Below are positions 14,248 through 25,363 of a stretch of DNA of 64,000 bases, piece after piece; positions within the stretch are counted from its first letter, which is position 1; every line of letters starts with the position of its first letter. Location of the stretch: positions 25,975,203 to 26,039,202 of the forward strand of contig NC_044921.1 of NCBI RefSeq assembly GCF_003576645.1, in the 5' to 3' direction. Source of the DNA: Ipomoea triloba. Lineage: Eukaryota; Streptophyta; Magnoliopsida; Solanales; Convolvulaceae. The position numbers and the translations under genes were made by a program. The notes beneath the pieces are model-generated. The model did no database searches, was not told the origin of the DNA, and saw only the letters and a program-made list of their open reading frames with translations.

Positions 14248-16477
14248 TAATCAGGCAAGAACCAATCTTAATTTGCGAACTGCAAACTTGTGAAGGATTG
14301 CACCGCAACACTACATGATTGCACTGCTATGCTCTCATACATGTCTGTCAGGTGCGGTGCAATTATGTAATAAATGTGGTGCATTCCTTCATAAGTTCGA
14401 AGTTCACAAGTTAAGGTTAGTTCGATATATATATTTCATTTCATGCATTGCTTACTAATTAACTATATTTCGTTGATTATTAACAGATGATATTCAAGCT
14501 TGTTGCCAAGAAAGTTTTCAGCTATGGTGAGAAAAGGGCAATGGAGCTGAGACACTGTTACAGAGCTTTCATTGATGGCTTTATCTCTTTCCCTCTCAAC
14601 ATCCCTGGAACTGCTCACCATGCTTCCATGAGAGTACGTAAACTGCATGTATACATATATAAAATGTTAATTCATAAAGTTTATTATTATTTTTGGGGTT
14701 TTAATTTGTTAGGGACGCAAAAATGCTATAAAATTGATAAAGGGGACTGTAAAAGAGAGGCGAGGGATGAAAGAGAAGCATGGTGATGAGGATTTCTTGG
14801 ATTACCTATTGAAGGAAGTAGACGACGAAAGCACATTTCTGACAGAACAAATTGCAGTGGATTTAATGTTTGTTCTGTTGTTTGCTACCTATGAAACCAC
14901 ATCTGCAGCCATCACACTTGCCTTGAACTTCCTCAATCAACATCCTCAAGCTTTACGACAATTGCAGGTAGGTTTTAACATTTCATTCTAAACCATTCTT
15001 GTATATATGTATATATTCTAAATCACACTACTAGAGCATTATATTTTGGGACAACCCTAGCCGAATTCGTAATCACAAAGTTTCAAGTTGAATCTTGTGA
15101 AGTTGGTTTAATTTGGTAACCACAATGGTATAATTTTCTGTGGGAACAGCTTTCCTGGTTTGATTTTAGTCGGTCAGCTATAAGTAACTTAGGCTAGTTT
15201 ACTCGTAGCCGTCTTTTAATTTGTTGGTAAAAATCACACCAAAAGTGTACATTCGGATAGCGGCTACTAGCTTTCCATCAGAATTTTCGTTCATCCACCA
15301 AAAATGATTGGTATTACTTTTCAGCCAACTTTGAGGTGGTCAGAAAACTTAGTAACTTTATTGAAACCCTAATTTTCATCAATTTTAATGGTTGAAAATG
15401 TTATATTCTTGACAAAACAAATACTCTGTAGTAGGGTTACGTTCTGACCACTTACTTGTGTATTGATACAATATTGTAGGATGAGCAACAGAAAATTGTA
15501 GCAAGCAGGGAAAACAAGGACTCCCCCATTACATGGAAGGAATATAAGTCCATGAATTTCATGCACATGGTCTTCTTCTTTACTTATATTCATTTTATTA
15601 ATTAAATGATCTTTTAAATACATCAAACTTAAATTTTCTTTGTATGGGTTGAAGGTTATCAATGAAACAGTCAGGCTGGGGAACATTGCTCCACTCATCT
15701 TAAGAAAAGTAATGGCAGATGTCCGACTCAAAGGCAAGTTCAAGTTCAAGTTGTTACATCTAATAAATTTACAAATAATCGTAAGGTTCCAAGTTCAACA
15801 CCTCGTGTGAGCGGCCTATTGGCTTTCTTTGTTTGAACAATTCAGCTAGTATATGCAACATCGGCGTATTGACATTCTTGGTTGCTGGTATATGAAACTT
15901 ATACCTGACTGATTTACCTCATTGTGATCTTTTGTCGGCCTAGGGTCACAAGACCGAATTTATTAATATAATGCACACTTTTAGATAGTGGATGCATTTT
16001 TTCTCTCGAGAGTTGAACTTATAACCTAATGTAGGATATACAATTCCGGCGGGTTGGACCGTAGCGGTGTGTCCATCTTCTGTTCATCTAAGTGCAGACA
16101 AGTACGAGGATCCCCTAGCATTCAATCCATCCAGGTGGAATGTAAGCCACTCACGCTGTCACATATACACCTACTAGCTCTTATATAATATATAAGATAA
16201 GAAAATTTTATCCTTTGAATCGACTAATAATTTATGAGTACTGGGAATTAAAAAGGGTCAAGAACTGCATTCTGCATCCAAGAAATTCATGGCGTTTGGT
16301 GGAGGTCAAAGGCTTTGTGCCGGTGCTGATTTTGCAAAGATGGGAATGGCTATCCTCTTGCATTACTTGGTCACTAACTACAGGTGGAAAGTTGTAGAAG
16401 AAGGGAAGATAGTTCGAACTCCGGCATTGTTATTTCTAAATGGCTTCCAAATCCAGTTAACGAGCTTAACTGATTGA
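12945..16477 (+). CDS. Cytochrome P450, CYP87A type
   Basis: Haem-thiolate mono-oxygenase anchored in the ER; the CYP87 family belongs to the CYP85 clan, which acts on triterpenoid and steroid substrates. Exons: 12945-13141, 13677-14001, 14487-14633, 14713-14967, 15480-15569, 15655-15733, 16035-16141, 16256-16477; total 1422 nt, 473 aa, the usual length. Visible hallmarks: N-terminal membrane anchor (residues 1-18), LPPGSMGFPIIGES proline hinge, I-helix FATYETTS, K-helix ETVR, FNPSRW (PERF-like) and the haem loop FGGGQRLCAGADF with its cysteine ligand. Intron 6 begins GCAAGT at 15734. Intron 1 carries a CAACCACTTT-type inverted repeat and intron 2 a TA microsatellite. No frameshift or missing catalytic residue is seen. 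The substrate cannot be told from sequence. Confidence 0.93.
13215..13600. repeat. Intronic repeat with CAACCACTTT words
   Basis: CYP87A intron 1 holds at least three copies of CAACCACTTT followed by the partial inverse GGTGGTTAGAAA. A related stretch occurs in intron 4 near 15290-15330. This suggests a decayed inverted-repeat element; the family is not recognised. Confidence 0.35.
14201..14245. repeat. TA microsatellite in CYP87A intron 2
   Basis: About 22 TA units; a likely length-polymorphic marker site. Confidence 0.9.
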
Positions 16478-17242
16478 CCAATTCGAGATATTTGAGGCGT
16501 CAAGTAAAAATTACGGGCACTCCAGATTAGGAAAGACAATCTCAGCCAAATTAGTCAAGTTTTTAACTTTCAACAGGAGCTAATCAGCTATGGACAACTA
16601 AGTCTGGTTTACATTTTTATAATCCTTTACGAACTAAGGTAAAAGGTTGGGTTTACCTGATGTACACCCTCAGAAAGTAGTTGGGGGTTTTTAGAAAAAC
16701 ATTAGACCTTAAAAAAGTTTTACGGGATTTTTGTGTCCACTTCATTTTGATACTTGAATGTTACAACATAATGGGACTGCTATACATATCAGATTCACCC
16801 TCTAACTGATGACTGCTAAATATGCTCCTAATCACCATTTTAAGCATTTAATGATACCCAAAAGCCACAACTAAAGTATATGACAACAATGTGTGTGCAG
16901 TGTGTTCACTAGACAAGAAGAGGAAAGGCAAGCAGCTGAGACAGACAACCTTTGCTTCCAATGAAACAAAATCTATGTTGTGTACACTGCAGTTCATATA
17001 ACCCCTTCAATGTCAGGGCTTCTATACATGAATTTGATTACTAAAACTTATGTAAAAACTCGACGCTTTGAAGTGCAGCCATCCTCCCCTACCTTTGTAC
17101 TTCAACACAATCCCGCTTTCTGAGGAATGTAGCTATGTATGACCGACTGACTGTATGTATAGAGGGGCTAAATAACGTCTCTACACTTTCATCACAGAAC
17201 CGCGTGGTAGTATTCTCAACGTATGCTACTGCCCCCGTGATT
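16478..17242. other. Convergent 3' spacer
   Basis: The CYP87A gene (+) and the O-fucosyltransferase-family gene (-) point at each other here. The spacer holds both 3' UTRs and, near 16560-16640, a fragment of a dispersed repeat (CAGCTATGGACAACTAAG-type) that recurs in the window. No ORF of note. Confidence 0.6.
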
Positions 17243-20191
17243 TTAGATACTACTGCTACTACTTAACGCTCCATCCTCGTTTGATGGCTGTAAACACTCC
17301 CAAGGGTTGGAGTAGAAGTAATCCTCTTCCTTGGGTCGGTCTGGAATGACCAACCTTTTGGCGGGGTTCCCCATGTGATCAGCGTGTGTTGCCTTAACAG
17401 CGTTGGAAAACTCAACCCACGTTAATGATTCAGCGATATACTGGTCTATCAGATCCACTAGAAGCCTTCTGTCCAAAAGGATCGTCTTCTTGTAGTCGAG
17501 ATATCTGAGAACAAAGCAGTAAAGAGAGCATCAGAGCAATTTTTCTGCGTTTATTTGCCTAAATTCATTTTCAGATTGAACAGATTGTTTGGGGTTTGGA
17601 CTCGTTTCAAAATTATCGATCAAAATTTCCCTAACTAATATGACCGCAAGTTTGTTTATAAATGTACCTGCGATGACCCTCGACAACTTTTGCCATGTTT
17701 CCATCGTATGTAGGTACAAATATATCACTCTCGAGTGAAACGAGATAGTCTAATGCAGCCATCTGGGACGAGTGGTTTTGAAAGAACCTAAGATCGGAAG
17801 GATCCAACAGCGTTTCCTTTCTAACCTGTTGAAAACGGCCACCAGTACGTATGGTGAATCCAAGGAACAGAAGCTAATTGAGCAATAAACGATTGATTTC
17901 TACTTTTTCGACTGACCAGGTTTGGATAAGATGCTGCAAGACTAGCCATTCTTCGGTCTCCTCCATATATCTCTCCGGCAGCAATGTAAATCTGTATACT
18001 AGGATCGATGTCTAATGCCCTTAGTGCAAGGGCGGTTTCCTCGGGAGTCAAGGGGCATAGACCGTCTTTTCTTTTCAAATCCGAATTTATGATTTTCTCC
18101 TTCCACCATGGATAAGCATATCTAAAGTTTACAATAAAGCGGTAAAAAGTGAGGAGTGATTTTCAAGGCGAAAGATAGGTGAACACGAGGAAACGGGTTT
18201 TACCTCATTCTCGTCAACTCTTCTACCTCGTCGTTGTTGCATCCCTGGGTACAGCCCGAGAACGCCAACATGTCCATTTCATATCTGAGATGCAGAACAA
18301 TGAAATGACCCTTCTGTCTGAGAAGTCCGATAACCTTTCTACCCAACTCTTCTATCTGAGGCGTGAATTTCAGGGCGCTAAAATTTACTCGACAACGCAG
18401 CTTCTGAATTTCCAAGGGCTGACCGTTATTGGCTAGACGAGAATCGGTTCTATTCAAGTGGACAACTTTGTATTTCCGTATGAGAGGAAGAATCTGCAAA
18501 CCGGTTATATTATTAGCATCGTAAGGACTGGGAAACACGACAATTGAAAACAAAAAGGCTGATAAAACCAAACCTGATTCTCATAATAAGAAATGTCGGA
18601 CCAGCTAATAGGCGCCATGGAATAAAACATTCCCATCTCCACTCTCCTCTTGAGCCTCGGAGGTAGCTCTTTCAATATACGAACTTCATCTCTCAAGGAC
18701 GTGATAAAATGATCGACATCGAATATGTCATGGAACTCGCTGCAAGTGAAACGATAATTTCCAATTTCAGCATAACAAGATCATAGATAGAAGGATATAG
18801 GAAGAAACGAGCTCTTCCCAAAGTTTAAGGAAACACACCTCGGATCAGCCCAGAAAGAGGTCTTATCAAGCTCAGGAACTATAAGAGTAACATTCAGATA
18901 TCTTGCAATCGCAACCATATCACAAATCTGCAAAAAAAAAAAAAAAAGGCGCAAATTTTGGACATCAAATTCACCGGTCTGATATAGTATAGCTACTCAA
19001 TAGACCGATAACTCAGAAAGTCACTTACTGCTGCCCGCATTTGATTAAGTCCTCCATTACAAGAAACCATTAGGTAACCGTTGTTTTTATAAATCCCTGG
19101 ATTGAAAAATAAGAAGAGCAAATATAAGCATCGCACGAACCAATTCAAAATAAGTGAACAACTCATACGAAAGATTGGATAAAGCTAATCCACTAGCATG
19201 AAGTATACAACTATACAAGAGAGTTCAAACAAGAAGCCTGACAAGCAGCAAAAACCTCAAATTGAAAAGTCCCCATTGATGATGCCAAATTATTTCTACT
19301 ATGACCCCATTGAAGATTTCCTTCAAATCCAAAACTCTCTAATATTACACTAAGTAGACTTCTTACCAAGCAACTTTGTTCACGAACCAACACCTGTACA
19401 TGTTCATGATCATAATTTGTTTCTGAACAAGAAAAAGTCTATGATCACGAACAATAACCAAACAAACAACATAACTATAAACCAAAAGTAACACCTAATA
19501 TCAAAGTCGAAAGCAAGCCTATTCATGAACATTATTAAATGAACACCACTAAAAGAACATGTTCATGAACTAAATGAGCTTGTTCATGAGCTCTTAGCAA
19601 ACGAGCATACGAATGTTCAGACTCTGTTCGTTTATTAAACGAACTTTAAAATTTGTTCATTTATGTTCATTTACCTATATAAACACGAACACAAGTAGTT
19701 TGTCATATACACACATATACACACACATTCTTCCTCTGACATTTACATCATCAAAAGAACTAAACATAACCTATCAGGGCAGACAGAAAACATTGAAATT
19801 CCAGACAAAAACATCATAGGAGAAAAGAAAGTGAGGCTCACTCACTCTTAGGTGGAAGAACAGTGGCTGGGACATCTTTGGCAGCATTAAGATGCATTGC
19901 TGAAATGGAGTCCTGTGATAAGCAAGAAGGCCAGCCCTTCAAAACCCTTGGCCCCCAAGTCTCCCCAAAGGTAGTCAATTGAATGAAACAAGTCCACAGC
20001 AAAACCGACGTCGTCGCCCTTATCATCCACAGCTTCATTCTCGACCGTGAAAAAATTACAGAGCTTCTGAGCTTCTCCACCCGGCTCTCCCTGAAAGCCG
20101 CCGCCGCTTTTTTCAACACCATTTTCCCTGATCCCCACTTTCTCTTCCCAATTTCCCAAAGTTCACTCCTTTTACCCTCTACTCTGCACAT
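17243..20191 (-). CDS. O-fucosyltransferase family protein (GT106)
   Basis: Type II Golgi glycosyltransferase of the plant GT106/DUF246 group, which includes rhamnosyl- and mannosyltransferase-related proteins. Exons on the minus strand: 20191-19846, 19096-19029, 18927-18839, 18739-18574, 18493-18204, 18121-17917, 17825-17668, 17504-17243; total 1584 nt, 527 aa. A single membrane anchor lies at residues about 56-75 after a basic cytosolic tail. Family blocks seen: [62 protein letters not shown] and the C-terminal [15 protein letters not shown]. The start at 20191 (MCRVEGKR) is preferred over an in-frame ATG 23 codons upstream because homologues I recall start there; that is inference. The sugar donor and acceptor cannot be assigned. 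Intron 1 is repeat-rich. Confidence 0.92.
19380..19700. repeat. GTTCATGAAC-rich repeat in intron 1
   Basis: Many copies of TGTTCATGAAC, GTTCATGAGC and GTTCGTTTAT in intron 1 of the GT106 gene, in both orientations. Such words are typical of decayed dispersed plant repeats; no family assigned. Confidence 0.4.
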
Positions 20192-22135
20192 ATCATTTTC
20201 CCCCACGTTCCAGAGCAAGATTGCGTCTTTGGGTATAATGTAGGATCCAAAAATTTCCAAAATTGGGTCGAAAATTCAACACCTTTTCGGTAATGTTAAT
20301 GAATTCTTCAGATTCTGGGATTTTTAAATCTCACCGACAGTCTCTGAAATGGCCCCCAAAACTCTAGAAATGTGATTGGAGCACTGAGAGTATAGATTCT
20401 CTCCAGAAATAGAAGTGAAAGAACTTATCTTTTACAAGAGATTCGAGAAAAGGCTCAGTCTTTAAGCGATCACGGGAGAGAGTGAGCAAAATTTTGTAGT
20501 AGCTAAGTATGGGGAGGGAAATATTGGGGATCTAAGGGGCGGAGATCTGGGGAATGACTGGGAGAGACGACGGCGAGGTCACCGGAATCTGGAAATGCCG
20601 GGAACAGAGTCAAAAGGGGAATGAAAGGTGAAAAATGTGAATAGAGTGAGAACTGAGAAAGGAAGGAGAAGAGGGAGAGGCACAGGGAGAGTAGAGTAGT
20701 CGCACATTCACTGGATCGCATTCTTAAAGCTAAAACCACTCACCACTGTTGTTGGTTGGACGGTACTTATCTACTATGCATACTACCATCTTACCCTCTT
20801 CCCTTGCCTTTACCTTTATTTGTTGCTGTCGTGAACAATTCAATTAGTTACAATAGTAAAATTTAAGAATAAAGATCAATAATTAAGTTTCACCAGATGC
20901 TCTGTCAGAAAGGGTCATCTAAAATCCCGAGCATATTGAAGTTTCATATCAGCAAGATGGTCAACAACTTTATTATGTTTTTGGTATCACTAACAAATTC
21001 GGACTTCTCATCGTCGTACCATCTCTCACTTGCATTGTTTGACGTTTTATTGTAATTTTTTTTTGTTCTTTTAAAACGCCGAAGCGATTTTTTAATACAA
21101 GGAAATAGTACAAATACAGAACAAGAACTATACATAAAATGGTCATAGAACTTTAACCATGTGAGAAAATACAATTATTAATCATAATGATTGTAGACTT
21201 ACAACACATGTATAGAACAATCACAGTGGGCAATCAACCAATCGACACAAGCATTAACCTTTCTATGTGCCTTATTGAGTAAAATCACTCTTGTCACAAA
21301 ATCTCTCAACGAAAGATACAAATGACGATCTCTTGAATTTTGTTTTTCATTCATATTCCGCGCTATGAAAATATCTACCCCACGCAGCAAATTATCATGA
21401 TATATTACACAAACTTTTGCACGTGAAGTGCGAAAAAAAATGTGATTTTAATTATAATTAAGAAATGATAACTTACGACATAGATTGTCCTCTATTTTTA
21501 TTCTTTTAAACATAAAAGGAAGGAAAAAAATCATTGAATTAACATAATAACTATCACAAATACTATATTCATGAACCCACCAAAGAGTTGAAAAAGTGCA
21601 GAAAATCTTGGCCGGGCAGTCGCATCATGTAAAGTCTCCATCGTTTTGGGTCCAAATGAGACATTTTCATGGGTGACTTACCAACTGCAGCAGTCCACAA
21701 ACAAATGAGACACAAATAAAATTACGTAAAAGAAAACTAAACTTACCAAAAAAATAAAATAAAAATAAATTGTTTAGTATTGGTGAGAAGCGTGTGGAAG
21801 CAGCTCCATTGGATCATGCACCAACATTTTGAGAAATGTTTGACCAATCGAGGCAAGACAGCTAAATGGTCCACTCCAATATGGATCCAATTAATCCTCC
21901 TATGTCTAATGTATTGTGTTTTGAACCCTTTGGTTGATCTAGTAGTCACCAAAATGATCATAAATTTGAAGGGATGAAAATTTGAAGTTCACAAATGTGA
22001 GTTCTCATTCATACCTACTTTTGAAAATAATGGGTATTACTGAGATTTACTTGTCATGTAATACTTGCACCTTAATAGCATAATCGTTTAAGATTGACGG
22101 AATTTAATATTTGTCATTAAGATTATTGCGTCCAG
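20192..22135. other. Upstream region of the GT106 gene and intergenic DNA
   Basis: Positions 20192-20740 probably hold the 5' UTR and promoter of the minus-strand GT106 gene (a CT-rich tract on that strand at about 20520-20720). Beyond that the sequence is AT-rich with no supportable gene. Confidence 0.5.
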
Positions 22136-22447
22136 TAGTATTGTCAAAGTGAGTCGAAATGCGCGGGCTGGCCCGTCCCCACCCGTGATGGGGCAGGTTA
22201 GGGTCACGAAAAAAAAAACCGTGAAAGAGTCGGCTTAACGGGCCTGACCTGCTAAGATATGCGGCTTGTGCGGGTTAGCCCGCGCGGGCCGCAGGCCAAA
22301 CAGATTAAAGCTGGCAGGGCCTGCCAACCCGCGTGAAGTAAGTTAGGGTTGCATGAACCCTAGCCCGTGGGCCTAGCGGCCGGTCCGCAAAAACTAGCCA
22401 GAAATTAAGTTCGCGGTGGGATGTGTCGGTTCTCTTTGAGAGTACTA
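22136..22447. mobile_element. hAT-like non-autonomous element 1
   Basis: The left end TAGTATTGTCAAAGTGAG and the reverse complement of the right end TAGTACTCTCAAAGAGAA are inverted repeats. The interior is unusually GC-rich (CGCGGGCTGGCCCG and similar) with no ORF. Ends of the form TAGTRTTGTCAAA are common in plant hAT elements. I see no convincing 8-bp target duplication, so the copy is old or the ends are slightly off. Confidence 0.55.
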
Positions 22448-23493
22448 GTTCGCTCGCTTGGTGACCCTAAAGAAGTACGGAGTAATAAACTAATTCGCTC
22501 GCCTTGTTAACAAAAAGACCACAAGAAACTGAAATAAAAAATGTCAATAAGCAACTTTCACAAATAGTCAAATTTGAAACTCAATGGTTATCAGGGATAA
22601 AAAATAATATAGAGTAATAAATATATGAGTCAAACTAACATTAATTACTAAAAAGGATTAAAAAGTAAATGTCCAGCCATTAGACAAAGGCAGAGCCGAC
22701 ACTATCTCGCATATCTCTCCGGGTGGATTTAGTAATCCATTAAAGAAAATAAATGTTAGTCCATAGTAGTGGGGATTAAGTGATTGTGCAGTGGATCAAG
22801 TTGGATTCTCTATTTTAATAATTAATTAGGAGAATTATTAAAGTTGATCAGAGCTTAATTTTATAAACATTGATGCGGAAAATGGGGTGAGTATAATGTG
22901 TTAGTACACCATTTTCACTCATATAAAAAAAAATGTATTAATTATCTTACTATCACCACAAAGATACAAGTGATGATAGATAAAAGTGTATGTGTTGTCA
23001 TCTCGGTTTGCATAAGAGAGTATCGATACACATATTATCTTAACACATAGCCGTTATCTAAATATATTTTCTGTGTAAAACTTATTTTACGATCATAGCC
23101 ATCATAAGAAAGTAAACCAATTTAAGTTACTCGTAATGATCGATTTAAATCAAGAATATCAATAAATAACTTCTACGAGGAATCGAACTTGGAAGCTAGG
23201 AGATTTAAAATTATCCATAGGGTCATACTCATATGCAAGATTCCAAGTAGGATTTTAAAAAAACATGGTGGTGTAATGGTATAGTTAGAACAAGAACACA
23301 ACCTTGTAGGTACTATATTACAGTCCAAAACGACAATTATCGAAAAGAGATTCCATTTGCTTTTTTTAAAAAGGTGATTAGCAATTAAGGAATCATTTAA
23401 AGATTGGTTGAATATGTAGGATTAAAGTATGACAATGTTTAAGGGAAAATCTAAATTAATTTTAAGTGATAAAAATATCAATGCTATGCGAGG
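22448..23493. other. Intergenic DNA, no gene seen
   Basis: AT-rich, with only short random ORFs. Nothing recognised. Confidence 0.6.
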
Positions 23494-23799
23494 ATAAATA
23501 AAGAGTAAATACCCAAAATGGTCCCTCGACTATAGCATAATTCACAAATTGGTCATCGACTATTGATTGAGCCCAATTAAACCCTCAACTATTCAATTTT
23601 TACCTAATTTAGTCTTCCGTCAATTCATCCGTTTAAAACCTATTAACTCTAAGGTCATATCCGTAATTTCATTGACATTAAGACGTGATACGTCATCTTT
23701 CTATTGTCTATTATCTCCCTTTGCATTTTTGACTCCATCGCCGCCAGGGAGGACAGTGATCGCCTGGTCAGCTAAGGCAGCCATCGCCGCCGCTAGAGA

Positions 23800-24545
23800 G
23801 AACTATGGTTGTGGAAAACAGAGCTCAGATCGACACCAATATTTCCCAGAATGTGATCCTCGGCACTGATAAGAACGACGGGTTTTACTCCCACTGCAAG
23901 TCCCTCACTAAGCTAAGGTCCAATTTGCGATTAAATCTATTGTCGCGGTGCCTTATCGTCAAGGAGGCACGCTATCCGTTTGCGGCTCCCATTACTTCAC
24001 CTTCCCGTCCATCGTCGACTACACGCTGTCGTACGCCAAGGTAAGAAACTCCGCTAAATTATGCCTAGGAATCTGCACATACTTAAGAAACTCCGCTAAA
24101 TTATGCCTAGGAATCTGCACATACTTTTCAAACTCCGCTAAATTATGCCTAGGAATCTGCACATACTTTTCGCCATACCCGACTACATTCCGAATCTGAA
24201 ACCCCTAAAATCCCCTAACGGAAACATCGGGTTGACAGGATGATAAGTGTGATCGCTGACAAGATTGTTGAGCTCTCGACGAACCCGCTGGTGAACGCGT
24301 GGTATGCCGGCCAGGACCCGAGCTTCCCCGTTGAAATCACCAACCTCTGCGAGGGTATTTACTACACCTGCGGTGGGGGTGTATTATACACCGGCCAAAT
24401 GCAGGGTCACGGGGAGGTTCTTGGTGCACTGGGAGGGTGGGAGGTGAAGTGTGAGAGGACGGAGGCAATGGTGAAGAAGAAAAGAGGAGCAGCGAAGCAG
24501 TCGGAGTGGGAGAACAGTGAGGCAGTGGGTGATTTTAGAGGTTGA
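23800..24545 (+). pseudogene. Captured EXORDIUM-like (Phi-1) gene fragment
   Basis: Inside the Pack-MULE. In shifting frames it encodes blocks typical of the EXORDIUM/phosphate-induced-1 family: DTNISQNVILGTDKNDGFYS, then CGSHYFTFPSIVDYTLSYA, then NSAKLCLGIC (normally NSAxxCPGxC), then FAIPDYIPNLKPLKSPNG, and then MISVIADKIVELSTNPLVNA with WYAGQDPSFP and LCEGIY. EXL proteins are secreted, cell-wall-associated growth proteins. Here the N-terminal part is missing, frames change between blocks, a 42-bp segment is triplicated and the C-terminus runs into unrelated sequence. It is a broken copy with no intact reading frame. The order of blocks matches the parent, so this is one captured segment rather than several. 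Confidence 0.8.
24046..24171 (+). repeat. Three tandem 42-bp units in the captured fragment
   Basis: Units 24046-24087, 24088-24129 and 24130-24171 are nearly identical. Each encodes 14 residues containing NSAKLCLGICTY, so the expansion keeps frame. Confidence 0.93.
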
Positions 24546-24597
24546 CATGGTGAAATTACGCATATGACCTTAGAGTTAACATGTTTTAGACTGATGA

Positions 24598-24700
24598 ATT
24601 GACGGAGGACTAAATTAGGTAAAAATTGAATAGTTGAGGATTTAATTGNATTGACGGAGGACTAAATTAGGTAAAAATTGAATAGTTGAGGATTTAATTG
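24598..24700. repeat. Exact 51-bp duplication around a single N
   Basis: 24598-24648 and 24650-24700 are identical, separated only by N at 24649. This looks like two overlapping contig ends joined without trimming, not biology. Confidence 0.9.
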
Positions 24701-25218
24701 GGCTCAATCAATAGTTGAGGACCAATTTGTGAATTATGCTATAGTCGATGAACCATTTTGGATATTTACTCATAAATAAATAAGCCATTGGTTTACAGGC
24801 TCGGGTCATGAATATAAGCACACAAGGCCTGGATAGGACTGATTTTCTTGTTCCTTGGACCTTAAAAGCTGCGAAAATGTTGGGCCAATCGTTTGGTTTT
24901 ATGATATGCATCCTAATAGCATCAAGATCTGAATATATTTTCCCATTTTCAGCCCATTTTTATGCTGCCCATAATAACATTATATCAATATTGTATCCAA
25001 TCAATCTCTTACTATGGAGATTTTGCATCATCATAACAAACAAGCATGATGGTTGCTATTGCAATAAATAGTTACTTTGGTTTACAAAAAAAGCCCAAAT
25101 AGTTACTGTTTGAATATATGCTCTGAGTACTACACTACTACCGAATATCAGTTCATAACTACTTTTTCAACCAACTGAATCTGTTACATTGTCTAAATAA
25201 AATAAAAAATAAAAATTT

Positions 25219-25363
25219 GCAAGGTGGACCCGAGTCTATAGCAGAACTACTTTCTTAATCAACTGAAGCACAAAAGGCAATACCACCCACTCAGGCTTGA
25301 ACTCATAACATCTCATTTGAAAGAACCATTTCGTGCCATTAGACCACAGAGTTATTGGCACAC
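25219..25363 (-). repeat. tRNA-derived SINE, family A
   Basis: Read on the minus strand, TGGTCTAATGG fits the pol III A box exactly and GTTCAAGCC fits the B box (GWTCRANNC) about 40 bases later. The body ends with words (TTTGTGCTTCAGT) shared with copies at 26797 and 42785. Confidence 0.55.

Larger units (their letters stand above)
23494..24780. mobile_element. Pack-MULE with 9-bp target duplications
   Basis: The element proper is 23503-24771. It starts GAGTAAATACCCAAAATGG and ends with the inverse of GAGTAAATATCCAAAATGG. The flanks are a perfect 9-bp direct repeat, ATAAATAAA, at 23494-23502 and 24772-24780, the size made by Mutator-like transposases. The left terminal inverted repeat is 169 bp (23503-23671). 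The right arm, 24551-24771, is 221 bp as printed but 169 bp once a 52-bp assembly duplication around the N at 24649 is removed. The arms then align without indels. No transposase is present; the interior is a gene fragment. Confidence 0.9.

Noticed and set aside
17821..18078. Separate ORF on the minus strand within the GT106 gene
   Set aside because: It is exon 6 read through into the following intron; the spliced model restores the conserved PNLVRKET sequence.
20192..20260. In-frame ATG 23 codons upstream in the GT106 gene
   Set aside because: The extra segment lacks family similarity; MCRVEGKR is the more typical start. Not fully excluded.
23949..24199. Novel repeat protein suggested by NSAKLCLGIC repeats
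   Set aside because: The repeat is a 42-bp tandem expansion within a pseudogene fragment, not a repeat-protein family.
24240..24545. Intact 101-residue gene in the Pack-MULE
   Set aside because: It is the C-terminal part of a captured EXL fragment that then runs into foreign sequence.
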